Shown one piece after another: positions 8,500 to 17,833 of a stretch of 42,606 bases of DNA. The translations under genes and the position numbers were made by a program. Position 1 is the first letter of the stretch, and every line of letters starts with the position of its first letter. The notes beneath the pieces are model-generated. The model was not told the origin of the DNA. It worked only from the letters and a program-made list of their open reading frames with translations, and made no database searches. The DNA is from a virus: positions 1 to 42,606 of IMG/VR virus record IMGVR_UViG_3300044623_001282; one strand, given 5' to 3'.

Positions 8500-8507
8500 T
8501 ATTTACA
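8500..8507 (-). promoter_or_regulatory. late-type promoter TGTAAATA, predicted leaderless
   Basis: TGTAAATA differs from the T4 late consensus at one base. Five bases (TCTAA) separate it from the ATG at 8494, so the expected start of transcription, six bases beyond the box, is the A of the start codon. Confidence 0.5.
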
Positions 8508-8533
8508 CTAGGCCTTTCATTGCTGAAAAAAAA

Positions 8534-9379
8534 TTAAGGATTACTTATGGATTTTATAACCCAGAAATCCGAAGACATTTGGGTATTAGCGATAACTTGG
8601 AATGGCATATAGAAGTAACCCTTGTCACCCCATCTTGTTCCCCAACTATTTCTAGCTATGAATGTATTGTTGGTTTTGTTATAACCAACAAGCAATACAG
8701 CATGTCCACCTAATAATCTTTCTTTCTTTATATTAGGATATGGCATTACCCCTGTTTTTGCTACAATAGGGCTATGAAAACTTGAATATACACTAAATCC
8801 AATTGTAACTGGATACCCAGCCGTAATAGCATCTATTACTTGATTAAAGTTTGCTGCTCGTTGATATGATGTAACTTTTCTTTTTGCTGCATCAATCAAT
8901 GCTAGTTTTGATGGGGCAGTTCTAAACTTACTTATATTGTATGGCCATAAGTTTTCAGTTGGTGCTCCGTAAGTATAACATGCTTTGATCCCATCCCGTA
9001 TATAAGCTCCACTGTCATAATTTATAGTTCCTATAAACATGCGCTCATAGTAATAGATGAATAGGCGGCTTATGTCAAGAGTCCTTTTTTGGCGTTTGTG
9101 CAATAATTCTATCGCACCTGCAATAGCATTACCAGTACAGCTACCCAAATTACCTTGATCTTCAATTAATGAACAGTATTGTCTTAAGTCTACTATGTCA
9201 GATTGTGTTTTGTTTGCCAATTGATATGGATGATCTCTAGTGTCTATCTTATCTTTGACCCAGTGATATTTGGGAATGGTAAAGTCTAATTTAAAAGATT
9301 TAATTTTTTGAACAATAGGTCTACGATGTAAACCCGGATCTTGTTCTATGTCTATTATTGTACTTGGATCTTGTTTCAT
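8534..9379 (-). CDS. papain-like cysteine protease (C1 family)
   Basis: This 281-residue protein has the full papain active site: oxyanion Gln75 in EDQGNLGSC, nucleophile Cys81, His226 in LLGGHAVLLVGYN and Asn244 in ARNSWGTRWGDKGYF. Residues 1-65 are a propeptide-like or attachment region without a signal peptide (DPSTIIDIEQDPGLHRRP). No secretion signal means it either acts inside the cell or is carried on the particle. Its place between the glycan block and fibre genes favours a virion or assembly role, for example cutting host surface protein or maturing a fibre; that is inference. No clear ribosome binding site is seen. Confidence 0.9.
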   Translation of the reverse strand: MKQDPSTIIDIEQDPGLHRRPIVQKIKSFKLDFTIPKYHWVKDKIDTRDHPYQLANKTQSDIVDLRQYCSLIEDQGNLGSCTGNAIAGAIELLHKRQKRTLDISRLFIYYYERMFIGTINYDSGAYIRDGIKACYTYGAPTENLWPYNISKFRTAPSKLALIDAAKRKVTSYQRAANFNQVIDAITAGYPVTIGFSVYSSFHSPIVAKTGVMPYPNIKKERLLGGHAVLLVGYNKTNNTFIARNSWGTRWGDKGYFYMPFQVIANTQMSSDFWVIKSISNP

Positions 9380-9459
9380 ATGTTTTCTTATAATTATGTT
9401 AAATCAAACAGTATTAGCTCTGCTTTGGGTGTGTTATGTGATTCACCTGTATAAATTAT

Positions 9460-11865
9460 TTAACTCCATTCGGTACTAGTACCTAACTGTGTAGGAGGTA
9501 CATATGCTGTAAATGTAGCGGGGAAAGCAAATGTCCCTGCTTGTGCCGAACCAGCATCATAAACACTATTTGTCTCCCACCCTGATACTGTGGTATCTAC
9601 TGGCATAAGGAGTACGAGCGGAGTGCCAAGATAGAATTCAAATCTAGCTATACCTCTACCACCTGTGCTCCATGAGACATACCAGGCGTAAGGTTGATTT
9701 ATATTAATTCCGGCTGCACTGATGGCTGCACTCATACGAGTGATTAAATCAGCAGAAGGAGTAAAAGCAAATCCGTTGCTTAAATTATCACCGGCGCTAA
9801 CAGTAAACTGACTAGGGCTATCTAGTGTTGGTCCACTACCATCAAATGTGTATGGATTTATGATATCAGCAGAACTGATAATAAATGTTGGAACAGTAAC
9901 AGCATATAACCAGTTAGGACCAATAGCATCAACTCCAACTGCCACAAACGATTTTGTTGTTGTACTATATTCAACTGACCTCATATATCCCTCAGCAGTA
10001 CTACCATTAAATAATGAAGGATAAGACCAATAGATTCCGTCTGGTGATGAAATGTATAATGGTTGTGCTATCGCTCCCACTTGAACTTGTCCAACTCCGA
10101 CAAATCCGCCATTTGGACTTACTGCTAATGATAATATTTCCATGAGACTAGTAGAACCAGAAATATATACCGGAGTCTTCCAAGTTGAACCGTCGCTTGA
10201 TGTAGAAAATCCAATACCATCAAAAATAGTACCAACTGATACAAACAAATTGTGGTAACTTGACCAGACAATTGAACTGGGTTCAAAAAATGAATTAACG
10301 ATTTGGGCTGAAGTCCAATTACTACCGTCTGTAGAAATAGAAAACCACGGAGTTTGATCGTTTGAATCGTATCCTGTTACAACAAATTTCCCAGATGAAT
10401 CAACTGTGATATCTGCACCAAAAAAGTATAATCCATTAGGGACATCAGGTAAGACAGTTGGTGTAGTCCAAGTTGATATATTAGCTGATGTGGCATATCC
10501 GGCGAATCCACCAGGTAGAATCATAATGGCCACAAACAACCCAGCACTATTAACGGTAATTGCATACACAGTTGAGATTAATATAGTGTCTATTATTGTA
10601 GGACTAGACCAAGTGATACCATCAGATGATGTAGAATATATAGGATATGTAACAGGACTACCAAGAGTACCAATTGCTAAAAATAAATTATGATAACTTG
10701 ACCATGTGACCCGATACATAAATGTATTAGCAGATATTGCTGTAGCTGGACCAGTCCAAGTATAACCATCACTTGAAGTAGCACTACCAAAGTCACCGTT
10801 TGAGCCAACCACAGTGATTAACCCTGCTGTAGAAATTGCACTGCAATTTACTTGTAGCGTAGATTGAAATGCACCTGCATTCATAATTATTGGTGTAGTA
10901 AATGTCGGCGGTCCAAGTCCAAATCTATTTTGATTAGCAATCCAACTTGCTTCTATTTCCGCCGCGCTCATTGCATTTTGATATATGTTAACAATGCCTA
11001 AATTACCTCCCCAGAACTCTGGATACTCCCATCGTGTCATTAAATTAATACCTCCGTTACTAGATAGAGGTGCTTCGGTACTCGGACCAGTGTCAACTAA
11101 TGTATGGTTCACATACAGTTTAACTTCAAGTCCATCATACGAACCTATAATCTGATACCAGTTTCCAGGCATTAATGTATAACCAATTGGATTTTCTATA
11201 AATGCGCCATCAAGATAAAATCCTGATTGTAACTTTGGGCTGTTGTCATTTAAACTGCCCAAAGCATAATTGATACTGCTTGTTGTTCCCGGGTATACTT
11301 CAGTAACAATACACGGTGAACCGCCATCACTAGTACCGGCATAATAGTGCCACACTTCAACTGTCCACTTATCCAACGTAGATAAACTTATTGGACATTG
11401 TGCGTATTGTTGTGATGCCGGTACGAATGCAAAACTACCACCTACTGCAGGATAGTCATATACTACCCCGTTCTGTAATAAGAATGGTTTATTAGACACT
11501 GAATCAAACCAAGTAAATTCGTTAGTAAATTCATACGAGTCCGCGTTGATGAAGGTTCCACCTGTGATAGTGATAGTAAATAATACTGAATCAACTGCTG
11601 TAACTACCCAATCAGTATGCCCAACAACTGTCCATCCAGCAATAATATTACCAAAACCTCCTGAGGATGGAGGATTGACCCAACCGTTAGGGAAGAATCC
11701 AACATTAGAATTTACCCCTGAATCATTTTGTTGTGGGTCAGTTGGATCGATTGCGAATGTAGAAGCATCAAGATTTAGCAATAGTATTGCGGGTTCAGGT
11801 GATATACCAATGTATACACCTCGATCTATTGAAACACCATCTGTTATTGTAATACCATCTGACAT
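9460..11865 (-). CDS. tail adhesin with LamG-like and BNR-like repeats
   Basis: An 801-residue structural protein. About residues 140-320 form a LamG/concanavalin-like carbohydrate-binding sandwich (SFAFVPASQQYAQCPISLS, WTVEVWHYYAG, WYQIIGSYDGLEVKLYVN, LGIVNIYQNAMSAAEI). Residues from about 335 to 665 carry repeated S(S/T)SDGxTWxxP units with intervening YHNLFxAxG strands, typical of Asp-box/BNR beta-propellers. The last 130 residues are a separate beta domain. Together these suggest receptor binding through host surface sugars. A purine-rich AAGAAAG precedes the start. Confidence 0.8.
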   Translation of the reverse strand: MSDGITITDGVSIDRGVYIGISPEPAILLLNLDASTFAIDPTDPQQNDSGVNSNVGFFPNGWVNPPSSGGFGNIIAGWTVVGHTDWVVTAVDSVLFTITITGGTFINADSYEFTNEFTWFDSVSNKPFLLQNGVVYDYPAVGGSFAFVPASQQYAQCPISLSTLDKWTVEVWHYYAGTSDGGSPCIVTEVYPGTTSSINYALGSLNDNSPKLQSGFYLDGAFIENPIGYTLMPGNWYQIIGSYDGLEVKLYVNHTLVDTGPSTEAPLSSNGGINLMTRWEYPEFWGGNLGIVNIYQNAMSAAEIEASWIANQNRFGLGPPTFTTPIIMNAGAFQSTLQVNCSAISTAGLITVVGSNGDFGSATSSDGYTWTGPATAISANTFMYRVTWSSYHNLFLAIGTLGSPVTYPIYSTSSDGITWSSPTIIDTILISTVYAITVNSAGLFVAIMILPGGFAGYATSANISTWTTPTVLPDVPNGLYFFGADITVDSSGKFVVTGYDSNDQTPWFSISTDGSNWTSAQIVNSFFEPSSIVWSSYHNLFVSVGTIFDGIGFSTSSDGSTWKTPVYISGSTSLMEILSLAVSPNGGFVGVGQVQVGAIAQPLYISSPDGIYWSYPSLFNGSTAEGYMRSVEYSTTTKSFVAVGVDAIGPNWLYAVTVPTFIISSADIINPYTFDGSGPTLDSPSQFTVSAGDNLSNGFAFTPSADLITRMSAAISAAGININQPYAWYVSWSTGGRGIARFEFYLGTPLVLLMPVDTTVSGWETNSVYDAGSAQAGTFAFPATFTAYVPPTQLGTSTEWS

Positions 11866-11921
11866 TTATTTTCTTTCTTATTAACACCAGTTGGTATTCC
11901 TCCGCTGATTGGTAATGCCAT
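11844..11921 (-). CDS. 25-residue reading frame before the adhesin gene; possible fibre remnant
   Basis: ATG at 11921 opens MALPISGGIPTGVNKKENK and the frame stops at TAA 11844-11846, overlapping the start of the adhesin gene. MALPISGG resembles the N-terminus of several phage minor structural proteins, so it may be the remnant of a fibre gene or a translated leader coupling to 11865. Evidence is weak. Confidence 0.25.
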   Translation of the reverse strand: MALPISGGIPTGVNKKENKCQMVLQ

Positions 11922-11926
11922 TTTGG

Positions 11927-14900
11927 TTATCCTATACGCCAGTTAGTACCATCACACCAAACACTTACAGTATTTGATCCACTGTTACCCACGATTGCAC
12001 CAAAGTTTCCTACTGGTGCTAAGTTTGCATCACTAACGAATGCTCTAAATCCTGCTACTACAAATTGACCAGATGGTAATGTATCTACTGTTAGAACAGG
12101 ACTTTGAGTAACACCGGCTTCCGTAAACAAATAGTTTTTAGAATTGGTTGTTAATTTAATACCATTCACTGATGTTAGTCTATTTGGTAGTGTGAACTGG
12201 CCAATCTGTTGACCAACTCCAGTTCCACTTACAGTAAATGTTCCACCACCACCACCGGTATATGCTCCGGTAACCGTTGTAGGTGTGCCGCCTAGTATTA
12301 TTGCATCGCCTACTTCCATTAATGCTAACACTCCTAACATATAAGTAGAAGATGCATTAGTAAATGTTAGTGTAGTGCCGGACCAGACTAAATCATCATA
12401 TTGATATAATATATCAAAGGTAGCAAGTGGAATGTTATTTGTTACATTACCACCTTGTGGTAATGTTAGGTTACCAGCAGTGTCAAATGTCCAGGTCTGT
12501 GTGCCATTGGCATCACCGGCTTGTATAGACACATTACCATTAACATTGACAGCGACATTAGCAAAGTTATCAGTTCCGAGAATAACAGTTTCACCGTTGC
12601 CAGCAATGTGAATGTCTGGACCTGCGGTTAGAAAGATATCCAGATAAGCACTAGCGTTAGCAGGATCAGGTTGTAACTTTAAGTTACCATTACCAATAAT
12701 ATTGATATCGCTGAATGTCACATTACCTGTATTAGCACCGCCGCCACCAATTGATACTTGAGTACCGTTGGCATAGTTGACTTGGAATGTATTGGCTGGT
12801 AGTGTTAAGTTACCATCTGCGCCAAAAATCCATTGATTTGTTCCGGTAGACAAAGATATTGTGCCAGGTGTAGTTGGTCCGGCACCGCTGTATATTTCAA
12901 CATTACCTCCGATGTATGGTCCCGTAGCATTTCCACCTCTTAGTACAAGGTCTCCACCTACTTCTCCCCAACTTTGATTACCTATGTTGGAACCTGCATC
13001 ACCGGCAGTGATGGTTAGATCGCCACCTGCTCCAGCATTAAGACTTGATGCAGCAATGCCGCCTGTGCCAGCACTAATTGTTAACGGATCTCCGGCTGTA
13101 CCGGCGGTGCCGGGAGACACCGCATTGGCGCCGTTGACAGTCTTTAAAATATTGTTAGGAAATGTTGTTGTACCATCTGCACCGAAGGCCCACCAGCCAC
13201 TAAAATTAGCAACAACCTCGTTTTCGTTCATGCCAATGTAAAGACCAAGCCGGTTTATATACATTACATTACGAAGGACAGTATTATCATAAAAATTGAC
13301 AGCAGGATCATCTGCATCCATCCAGTCTAATTCTGGTCCACCATGCGTACCATCACTACCATATGCTAATAGTGTTGGAAATCCGTTAGCAGATTGTATA
13401 ACACCAATTGATGGGTTTGTTGAATTTGGAGGCAACGATAATGTACCGTCATTACCAAACTGCCATGTGCCGCCGGTTATGCCAGGTTTAGAAAAACTGT
13501 ACGGAGCGTTCAAATTGGGTTCTTCCGAAGTCCAAGATGTTGTTATTGTCCATTCAGGGTTAGTGCCAGTTATAGCAGTTACTTGGTATGTGGCTCCGCT
13601 TCCATCAGTTATATTATCACCAATACTAACTATAGTATCTAGATCATTAAGTGAAATCTGGACATCAGCGCCACCACCATTGAACCCTGTTATACCATAT
13701 ATATAATATGGACCAGTCTCTATGTTTATACTGCCATTAGAAACTATCGGACCTTCAAATGGCAGTGTTAAACTACCATCTTGTCCAAATTTCCAAAGCG
13801 TATCGGAGTAGCTTCCTTCAGCGATATAACTAGTAAATGTTAAACTTATTCCAGTATCATCTAAAAATGCTGTACTACGACTAATATTGCCTATTGATGT
13901 GGCACCTGGTCTATCCCATGATAGTCTTGTAGAATCACCTTGACTAACTATGCTTATGCCGTTTGCGGAGTAAATGTCGTAATAGTCGCCCTGAAATCCG
14001 CCGCCCGGCAATGTCAATGTACCCTCTGTTTCAAAAGTCCAGATATTTCCATTCGCTATAACATTAATATTGTCAGTTGACTCAATGTTACCACCGCCAC
14101 CCGAAGTCAACGATATCGTATTAGCTGCAACTATATTAGCACCAGTAATATTGCCATTGCCTGTAAATTGCAATGCATTATTGGCATTACTAATTCTCAT
14201 AAATTCATTTATTAGTTCAAACCCACCTGTACCAAATATAATATCATTTACTGTACCGTTTTCGCCAGTTGATATTATTAAGTTGCCGCCGCGGCCTCCC
14301 GGTGATTGACCATCAAAGAATGATTGGACGAAAAGATAGCCATCACCTGGTCCAATGAAAGTAAAGTTAGGATCGGCATAACCTGAACTAGTGAAGCCCA
14401 TATCGATCCACCCACCCATATCACTACCACGATGCCCGTACGCTACCCAGTCAGCAGAACCAATATCTGAAACATTAACAATTGCTGCCTGCACATATGC
14501 TATATCAGTTGAACTAATAAGTAATGTAGAACCACCTATATCATCTAACACATCAGCACCCGGACCAACAAATAAATTGGTTCCAGTAATCGTTACATTG
14601 CCTGGTAAAGATACATTACCAGCTGAATCAAAATTCCATGCGTGAGTTCCGTTACTAGTTATAACAACATTGCCATTTGCATTTGCAATGTTTATATTAC
14701 TATTGCCATTAGCAATACTTGATTGAATGTTACCTAATGATACTGGTGTACCGTTAGCATAGTTGACTGCAAATGTATTAGCCGGCAATGTTAGATTACC
14801 ATCATCGCCAAATCTCCAAGTTTTGTCAGTGTTGGCATTGTCAGTCACAATGGCAAAGTTAGCTGCGGAAGTTACGCTGAAGAAATCATTTAGACTTGGT

Positions 14901-15397
14901 GCCGCACTAGGGTCACCGGAGAAATCAATGTTTCCTGCTACTGTTAATATATTTGAAGTGTTATCAAAAGTAAATCCTGCTGCACCTCCAAAATCACCGG
15001 CATTGTTGAACTGAACTTGAGTATTACTTCCACCGACTACACCGTTACCATTGCCACCACCTGATACCCAAGCAAGATTGCCAGTGCCATCTGTTTGTAG
15101 TATATACCCATTGACACCACCCGATACATTGAAAGTATTAATGTTCAGTGTACCTAAACGAGTGATGTTGGCTTGGTTTGAATTTACTACTGTATACGCT
15201 AGATTAGCTAAAGCTGCAGGTACAAAGTTTGCAGTACCGGCTCCTGCTAAGATTAAATTGCCAGTGATTTGTAAATTAGCTTTTTGTGTAGTTGGCACCC
15301 CTGCCATATTAACCACAGGTATTAGTGTGCTTGGGGCTATATTATTACCTATATTTGGTAATTGTGTTATTTTAATTGCTATGTTTGACGTTGCCAT
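11927..15397 (-). CDS. long tail fibre with W-x-F...G-x-L-x-L-P repeats
   Basis: At 1156 residues this is the longest protein here. At least eight units of the form WxFGxDGxLTLP recur (for example WRFGDDGNLTLPANTF, WKFGQDGSLTLPFEG, WQFGNDGTLSLPPNS, WTFDTAGNLTLPQGG), joined by variable Gly/Asn/Thr-rich strands, as expected for a trimeric fibre shaft. The C-terminus (FRAFVSDANLAPVGNFGAIV, then VWCDGTNWRIG) is the same tip module as in the gene at 3019. AAGGGAA gives a good ribosome binding site. Variation in the linkers suggests a host-range determinant. Confidence 0.85.
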   Translation of the reverse strand: MATSNIAIKITQLPNIGNNIAPSTLIPVVNMAGVPTTQKANLQITGNLILAGAGTANFVPAALANLAYTVVNSNQANITRLGTLNINTFNVSGGVNGYILQTDGTGNLAWVSGGGNGNGVVGGSNTQVQFNNAGDFGGAAGFTFDNTSNILTVAGNIDFSGDPSAAPSLNDFFSVTSAANFAIVTDNANTDKTWRFGDDGNLTLPANTFAVNYANGTPVSLGNIQSSIANGNSNINIANANGNVVITSNGTHAWNFDSAGNVSLPGNVTITGTNLFVGPGADVLDDIGGSTLLISSTDIAYVQAAIVNVSDIGSADWVAYGHRGSDMGGWIDMGFTSSGYADPNFTFIGPGDGYLFVQSFFDGQSPGGRGGNLIISTGENGTVNDIIFGTGGFELINEFMRISNANNALQFTGNGNITGANIVAANTISLTSGGGGNIESTDNINVIANGNIWTFETEGTLTLPGGGFQGDYYDIYSANGISIVSQGDSTRLSWDRPGATSIGNISRSTAFLDDTGISLTFTSYIAEGSYSDTLWKFGQDGSLTLPFEGPIVSNGSINIETGPYYIYGITGFNGGGADVQISLNDLDTIVSIGDNITDGSGATYQVTAITGTNPEWTITTSWTSEEPNLNAPYSFSKPGITGGTWQFGNDGTLSLPPNSTNPSIGVIQSANGFPTLLAYGSDGTHGGPELDWMDADDPAVNFYDNTVLRNVMYINRLGLYIGMNENEVVANFSGWWAFGADGTTTFPNNILKTVNGANAVSPGTAGTAGDPLTISAGTGGIAASSLNAGAGGDLTITAGDAGSNIGNQSWGEVGGDLVLRGGNATGPYIGGNVEIYSGAGPTTPGTISLSTGTNQWIFGADGNLTLPANTFQVNYANGTQVSIGGGGANTGNVTFSDINIIGNGNLKLQPDPANASAYLDIFLTAGPDIHIAGNGETVILGTDNFANVAVNVNGNVSIQAGDANGTQTWTFDTAGNLTLPQGGNVTNNIPLATFDILYQYDDLVWSGTTLTFTNASSTYMLGVLALMEVGDAIILGGTPTTVTGAYTGGGGGTFTVSGTGVGQQIGQFTLPNRLTSVNGIKLTTNSKNYLFTEAGVTQSPVLTVDTLPSGQFVVAGFRAFVSDANLAPVGNFGAIVGNSGSNTVSVWCDGTNWRIG

Positions 15398-15411
15398 TTA
15401 TTATTCCCTTA

Positions 15412-16512
15412 TTATGCAAACACTACACCGTTTTGACCGACACAATACCACTTGCTATTAATGTACTGTAATGTACAGCCGTCGCCAATGTCGTTAAATG
15501 TAATTGTTCCTGTGCCTGATGTTTTCCATCCTGCATTGGTAACTGTGATAACCATATCACCACCGTCTGCAACCATCATAAATGTTTTGATTTGCCCTGT
15601 ACTTCCGGCTGCTAGTGTAGCTGTACTTACTACTATAGTAGTAAAATAAGTAGCAACTGTTGATAGACTAGCAGCACCACCGTTGACTAAATTATCACTG
15701 CTACTTAATAATAGTTTACCTGTAACGGTGACATTTGCCGGCAACTCAACACTAATAGTACCAACTGTTGTTATTGGGCTGTTTGATACAACCAAAGAAC
15801 TACTAGACACTCCAACACTAGTTACAGTACCACTGGCTGTCGTAGTAGATATAGTTACGTTCCCGTTGCTACCACTCAAGTTAATACCTGTACCTGCACT
15901 TAATCGTGTAACACCCGTATTAAGTATAGTAATATTACCCGCTGTGGTTATAGGACTACCGGATAATTGTATGCCAACACCTGAAGTGATCATTCCTACA
16001 CTAGTAACAGTGCCCACTGATGCAGCATTGGCAATAGCAGTGACTCTACCATATTGATCAACTGTCATTGCAGGATATGTATATGATCCTGCAGTTGCTC
16101 CGGAATTAGCTAAGTCAATACTTATTGTGCCGGCGCTAACGATGGGGCTATTAGAAACAACTAATCTTGCACTTGATACCGGAAGTAATCCTACACTAGT
16201 GACTGTTCCTCCACTTCCGTTGCCTCCACCTGATGAACTTATTGTGATGTTTCCGGTAGTCCCGGACAATGTAACACCAGTTCCAGCAGTTAAACTGGTT
16301 ACCCCGATGTTTGTTATAGTTATCGTATTTGTATTTGCATCTGCACTAGTAAGTATTCCGTTACCACCAATGAATGTATTGTATGGACTAGCACATGCAA
16401 ATAATGTATTGAAATTAGTTACTGTTTTGGTAAACGCGGTGTATAGAGAATCGCTATTAGCCGATTCATTGGGTAACCCTATACCTATAGCTTGTATTCC
16501 TGAAATTGCCAT
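15412..16512 (-). CDS. tail fibre with GTVTSVG repeats
   Basis: This 366-residue protein has three GTVTSVG repeats, each followed by a (L/I)VVSNSPIxxxGTISI or LSGSPITTAGNITI unit, within a Gly/Ser/Thr-rich chain. The C-terminal domain (about 270-366) differs: TFMMVADGGDMVITVTNAGW, FNDIGDGCTLQYINSKWYCV, resembling a receptor-binding tip. AAGGA precedes the ATG and a GATAAATA box lies further upstream. It begins the fibre block in the direction of transcription. Confidence 0.8.
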   Translation of the reverse strand: MAISGIQAIGIGLPNESANSDSLYTAFTKTVTNFNTLFACASPYNTFIGGNGILTSADANTNTITITNIGVTSLTAGTGVTLSGTTGNITISSSGGGNGSGGTVTSVGLLPVSSARLVVSNSPIVSAGTISIDLANSGATAGSYTYPAMTVDQYGRVTAIANAASVGTVTSVGMITSGVGIQLSGSPITTAGNITILNTGVTRLSAGTGINLSGSNGNVTISTTTASGTVTSVGVSSSSLVVSNSPITTVGTISVELPANVTVTGKLLLSSSDNLVNGGAASLSTVATYFTTIVVSTATLAAGSTGQIKTFMMVADGGDMVITVTNAGWKTSGTGTITFNDIGDGCTLQYINSKWYCVGQNGVVFA

Positions 16513-16530
16513 GATTTAATCCTTATTATG

Positions 16531-16538
16531 TATTTATC
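16531..16538 (-). promoter_or_regulatory. T4-like late promoter GATAAATA with leader
   Basis: The box predicts a transcription start about 16525 and a 13-base leader containing AAGGA before the ATG at 16512. It would drive the fibre genes below it. Confidence 0.6.
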
Positions 16539-16557
16539 AATAGGGATCAAATCAGCC

Positions 16558-16884
16558 TTACCCTGGACTAAAGCTACTCCCGCATCCACATGCGGTTACC
16601 GCAGCAGGATTTTTAATCACAAATTGACTACCGGATAAATCATCTTTGTAGTCAATAGTTGATCCAGAAACATATTGCATAGACATTGCATCTACTAATA
16701 CACTGGAAGTACTGAATGGGATTTCAAAATCATCTTCGTTCATAACTTCATCTAGGCTGAATCCATAACTCATTCCCGAACAGCCACCTCCCTGTACAAA
16801 CATGCGTAGTCGCATTGCAGGGTTGTTTTCTTCTGCTAAAATGTCTGTTATCTTTGTTTGTGCTGCTTCTGTTACTGTTAACAT
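16558..16884 (-). CDS. IscA/ErpA-type iron-sulfur cluster carrier
   Basis: The 108-residue protein matches A-type Fe-S carriers over its whole length: MLTVTEAAQTKITDIL, GGGCSGMSYGF with Cys35, and TACGCGSSF with Cys99 and Cys101, the three cluster ligands. Such proteins receive Fe-S clusters from a scaffold and pass them to apo-enzymes. AAGGAA precedes the start. In a phage it may support Fe-S proteins made during infection or be attached near the tail; the client is unknown. Confidence 0.92.
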   Translation of the reverse strand: MLTVTEAAQTKITDILAEENNPAMRLRMFVQGGGCSGMSYGFSLDEVMNEDDFEIPFSTSSVLVDAMSMQYVSGSTIDYKDDLSGSQFVIKNPAAVTACGCGSSFSPG

Positions 16885-16886
16885 TT

Positions 16887-17795
16887 TTATTCCTTAATTT
16901 CTGTTTTCGTTGTCTTGTCAAAATCACTTAAACTACTGATTATTTCAAGGTCTGTTATATCTATAAATCCACTATCAATGCGATTCAAACTAGCTACTGA
17001 AATCATCCCCAACGATAGTTTATTATCGTATAGAAATCCCAAACTTTTAAAAAAATCTTTTTTATTATTATACCCTAGCTTAAACCACTCTATTCTTCTG
17101 TCATACTCTTTGTCACTTATTGTGGGAGCAAATTTAACTTGAAAATCAGCACTATAATGACGTTGAGGTCTAATATTACTAGTTCCCATATGTGAATCGT
17201 TATCGTGTATAAAATTAAGAATAGTTTTTCCAACTTCACAATAATTAACGTATACCTTGCCAAATGCCCATTTCATTGTAAAATGTTCGTAATCTTCATC
17301 TATTAACTCATGCCTAACTCTGCCCTTGAATGTAACAACTAACCTAGATTCAGGGTGATTGTTATTTAACAACTCATTGTATATGCAACTTTCAAATTCA
17401 TGTATCATTATATTAAATCTATTAATTGCTTCTTGCACTTCATGGGGTGCATTTTTATAAAACTCGGGGGGATTTTCAATTGGTCCTCTAATATCTTCAA
17501 AAAACTTATGTAGAATATTAAATGAATTTTGATTTACTTGAACTAGTGTTAAAAAGAATGGAATTATGTTTGGAGAATAGTCATTCACTATTTTCATTTG
17601 TGTATTCAACTCATTGATGTAATAGGTTTTATCCTTTTTATTGTTAGGCCAGTTTATAAATCTATCATTCTCGTAGATTGTGTAATTTTTGCCAACTTCA
17701 ATTGCCCATTTTTGTGCAATGTTAGTTTCAAAGATGTCAAAGTATAACTTTTTATCGGTAAATCCGTTTGTTAAAGTTAATACTAATTGTGACAT
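16887..17795 (-). CDS. unknown 302-residue protein, possibly virion-associated
   Basis: A soluble mixed alpha/beta protein with many aromatic residues (KLYFDIFETNIAQKWAIEVG, YTIYENDRFINW, YGKVYVNYCEVGKTILNFIH in related form, RPQRHYSADFQVKF). It opens with a beta strand and ends in a charged tail (KTTKTEIKE). I recall similar proteins of unknown function in large phages. The upstream AATAAATA box and lack of a Shine-Dalgarno suggest late, nearly leaderless expression. Confidence 0.7.
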   Translation of the reverse strand: MSQLVLTLTNGFTDKKLYFDIFETNIAQKWAIEVGKNYTIYENDRFINWPNNKKDKTYYINELNTQMKIVNDYSPNIIPFFLTLVQVNQNSFNILHKFFEDIRGPIENPPEFYKNAPHEVQEAINRFNIMIHEFESCIYNELLNNNHPESRLVVTFKGRVRHELIDEDYEHFTMKWAFGKVYVNYCEVGKTILNFIHDNDSHMGTSNIRPQRHYSADFQVKFAPTISDKEYDRRIEWFKLGYNNKKDFFKSLGFLYDNKLSLGMISVASLNRIDSGFIDITDLEIISSLSDFDKTTKTEIKE

Positions 17796-17803
17796 ACTAC
17801 TGA

Positions 17804-17811
17804 TATTTATT
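17804..17811 (-). promoter_or_regulatory. late-type promoter AATAAATA, near-leaderless
   Basis: Eight bases separate the box from the ATG at 17795, predicting a start about three bases before the start codon. No ribosome binding site could fit. Confidence 0.5.
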
Positions 17812-17833
17812 CAATATCGTGTGTGGTGCTATT

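Noticed and set aside
11546-16519. Many rightward frames opposite the fibre genes, up to 136 codons
   Set aside because: They are Pro/Val/Ala-rich mirror images of Thr/Gly/Asn-rich fibre coding and lack ribosome binding sites, as expected for shadows.
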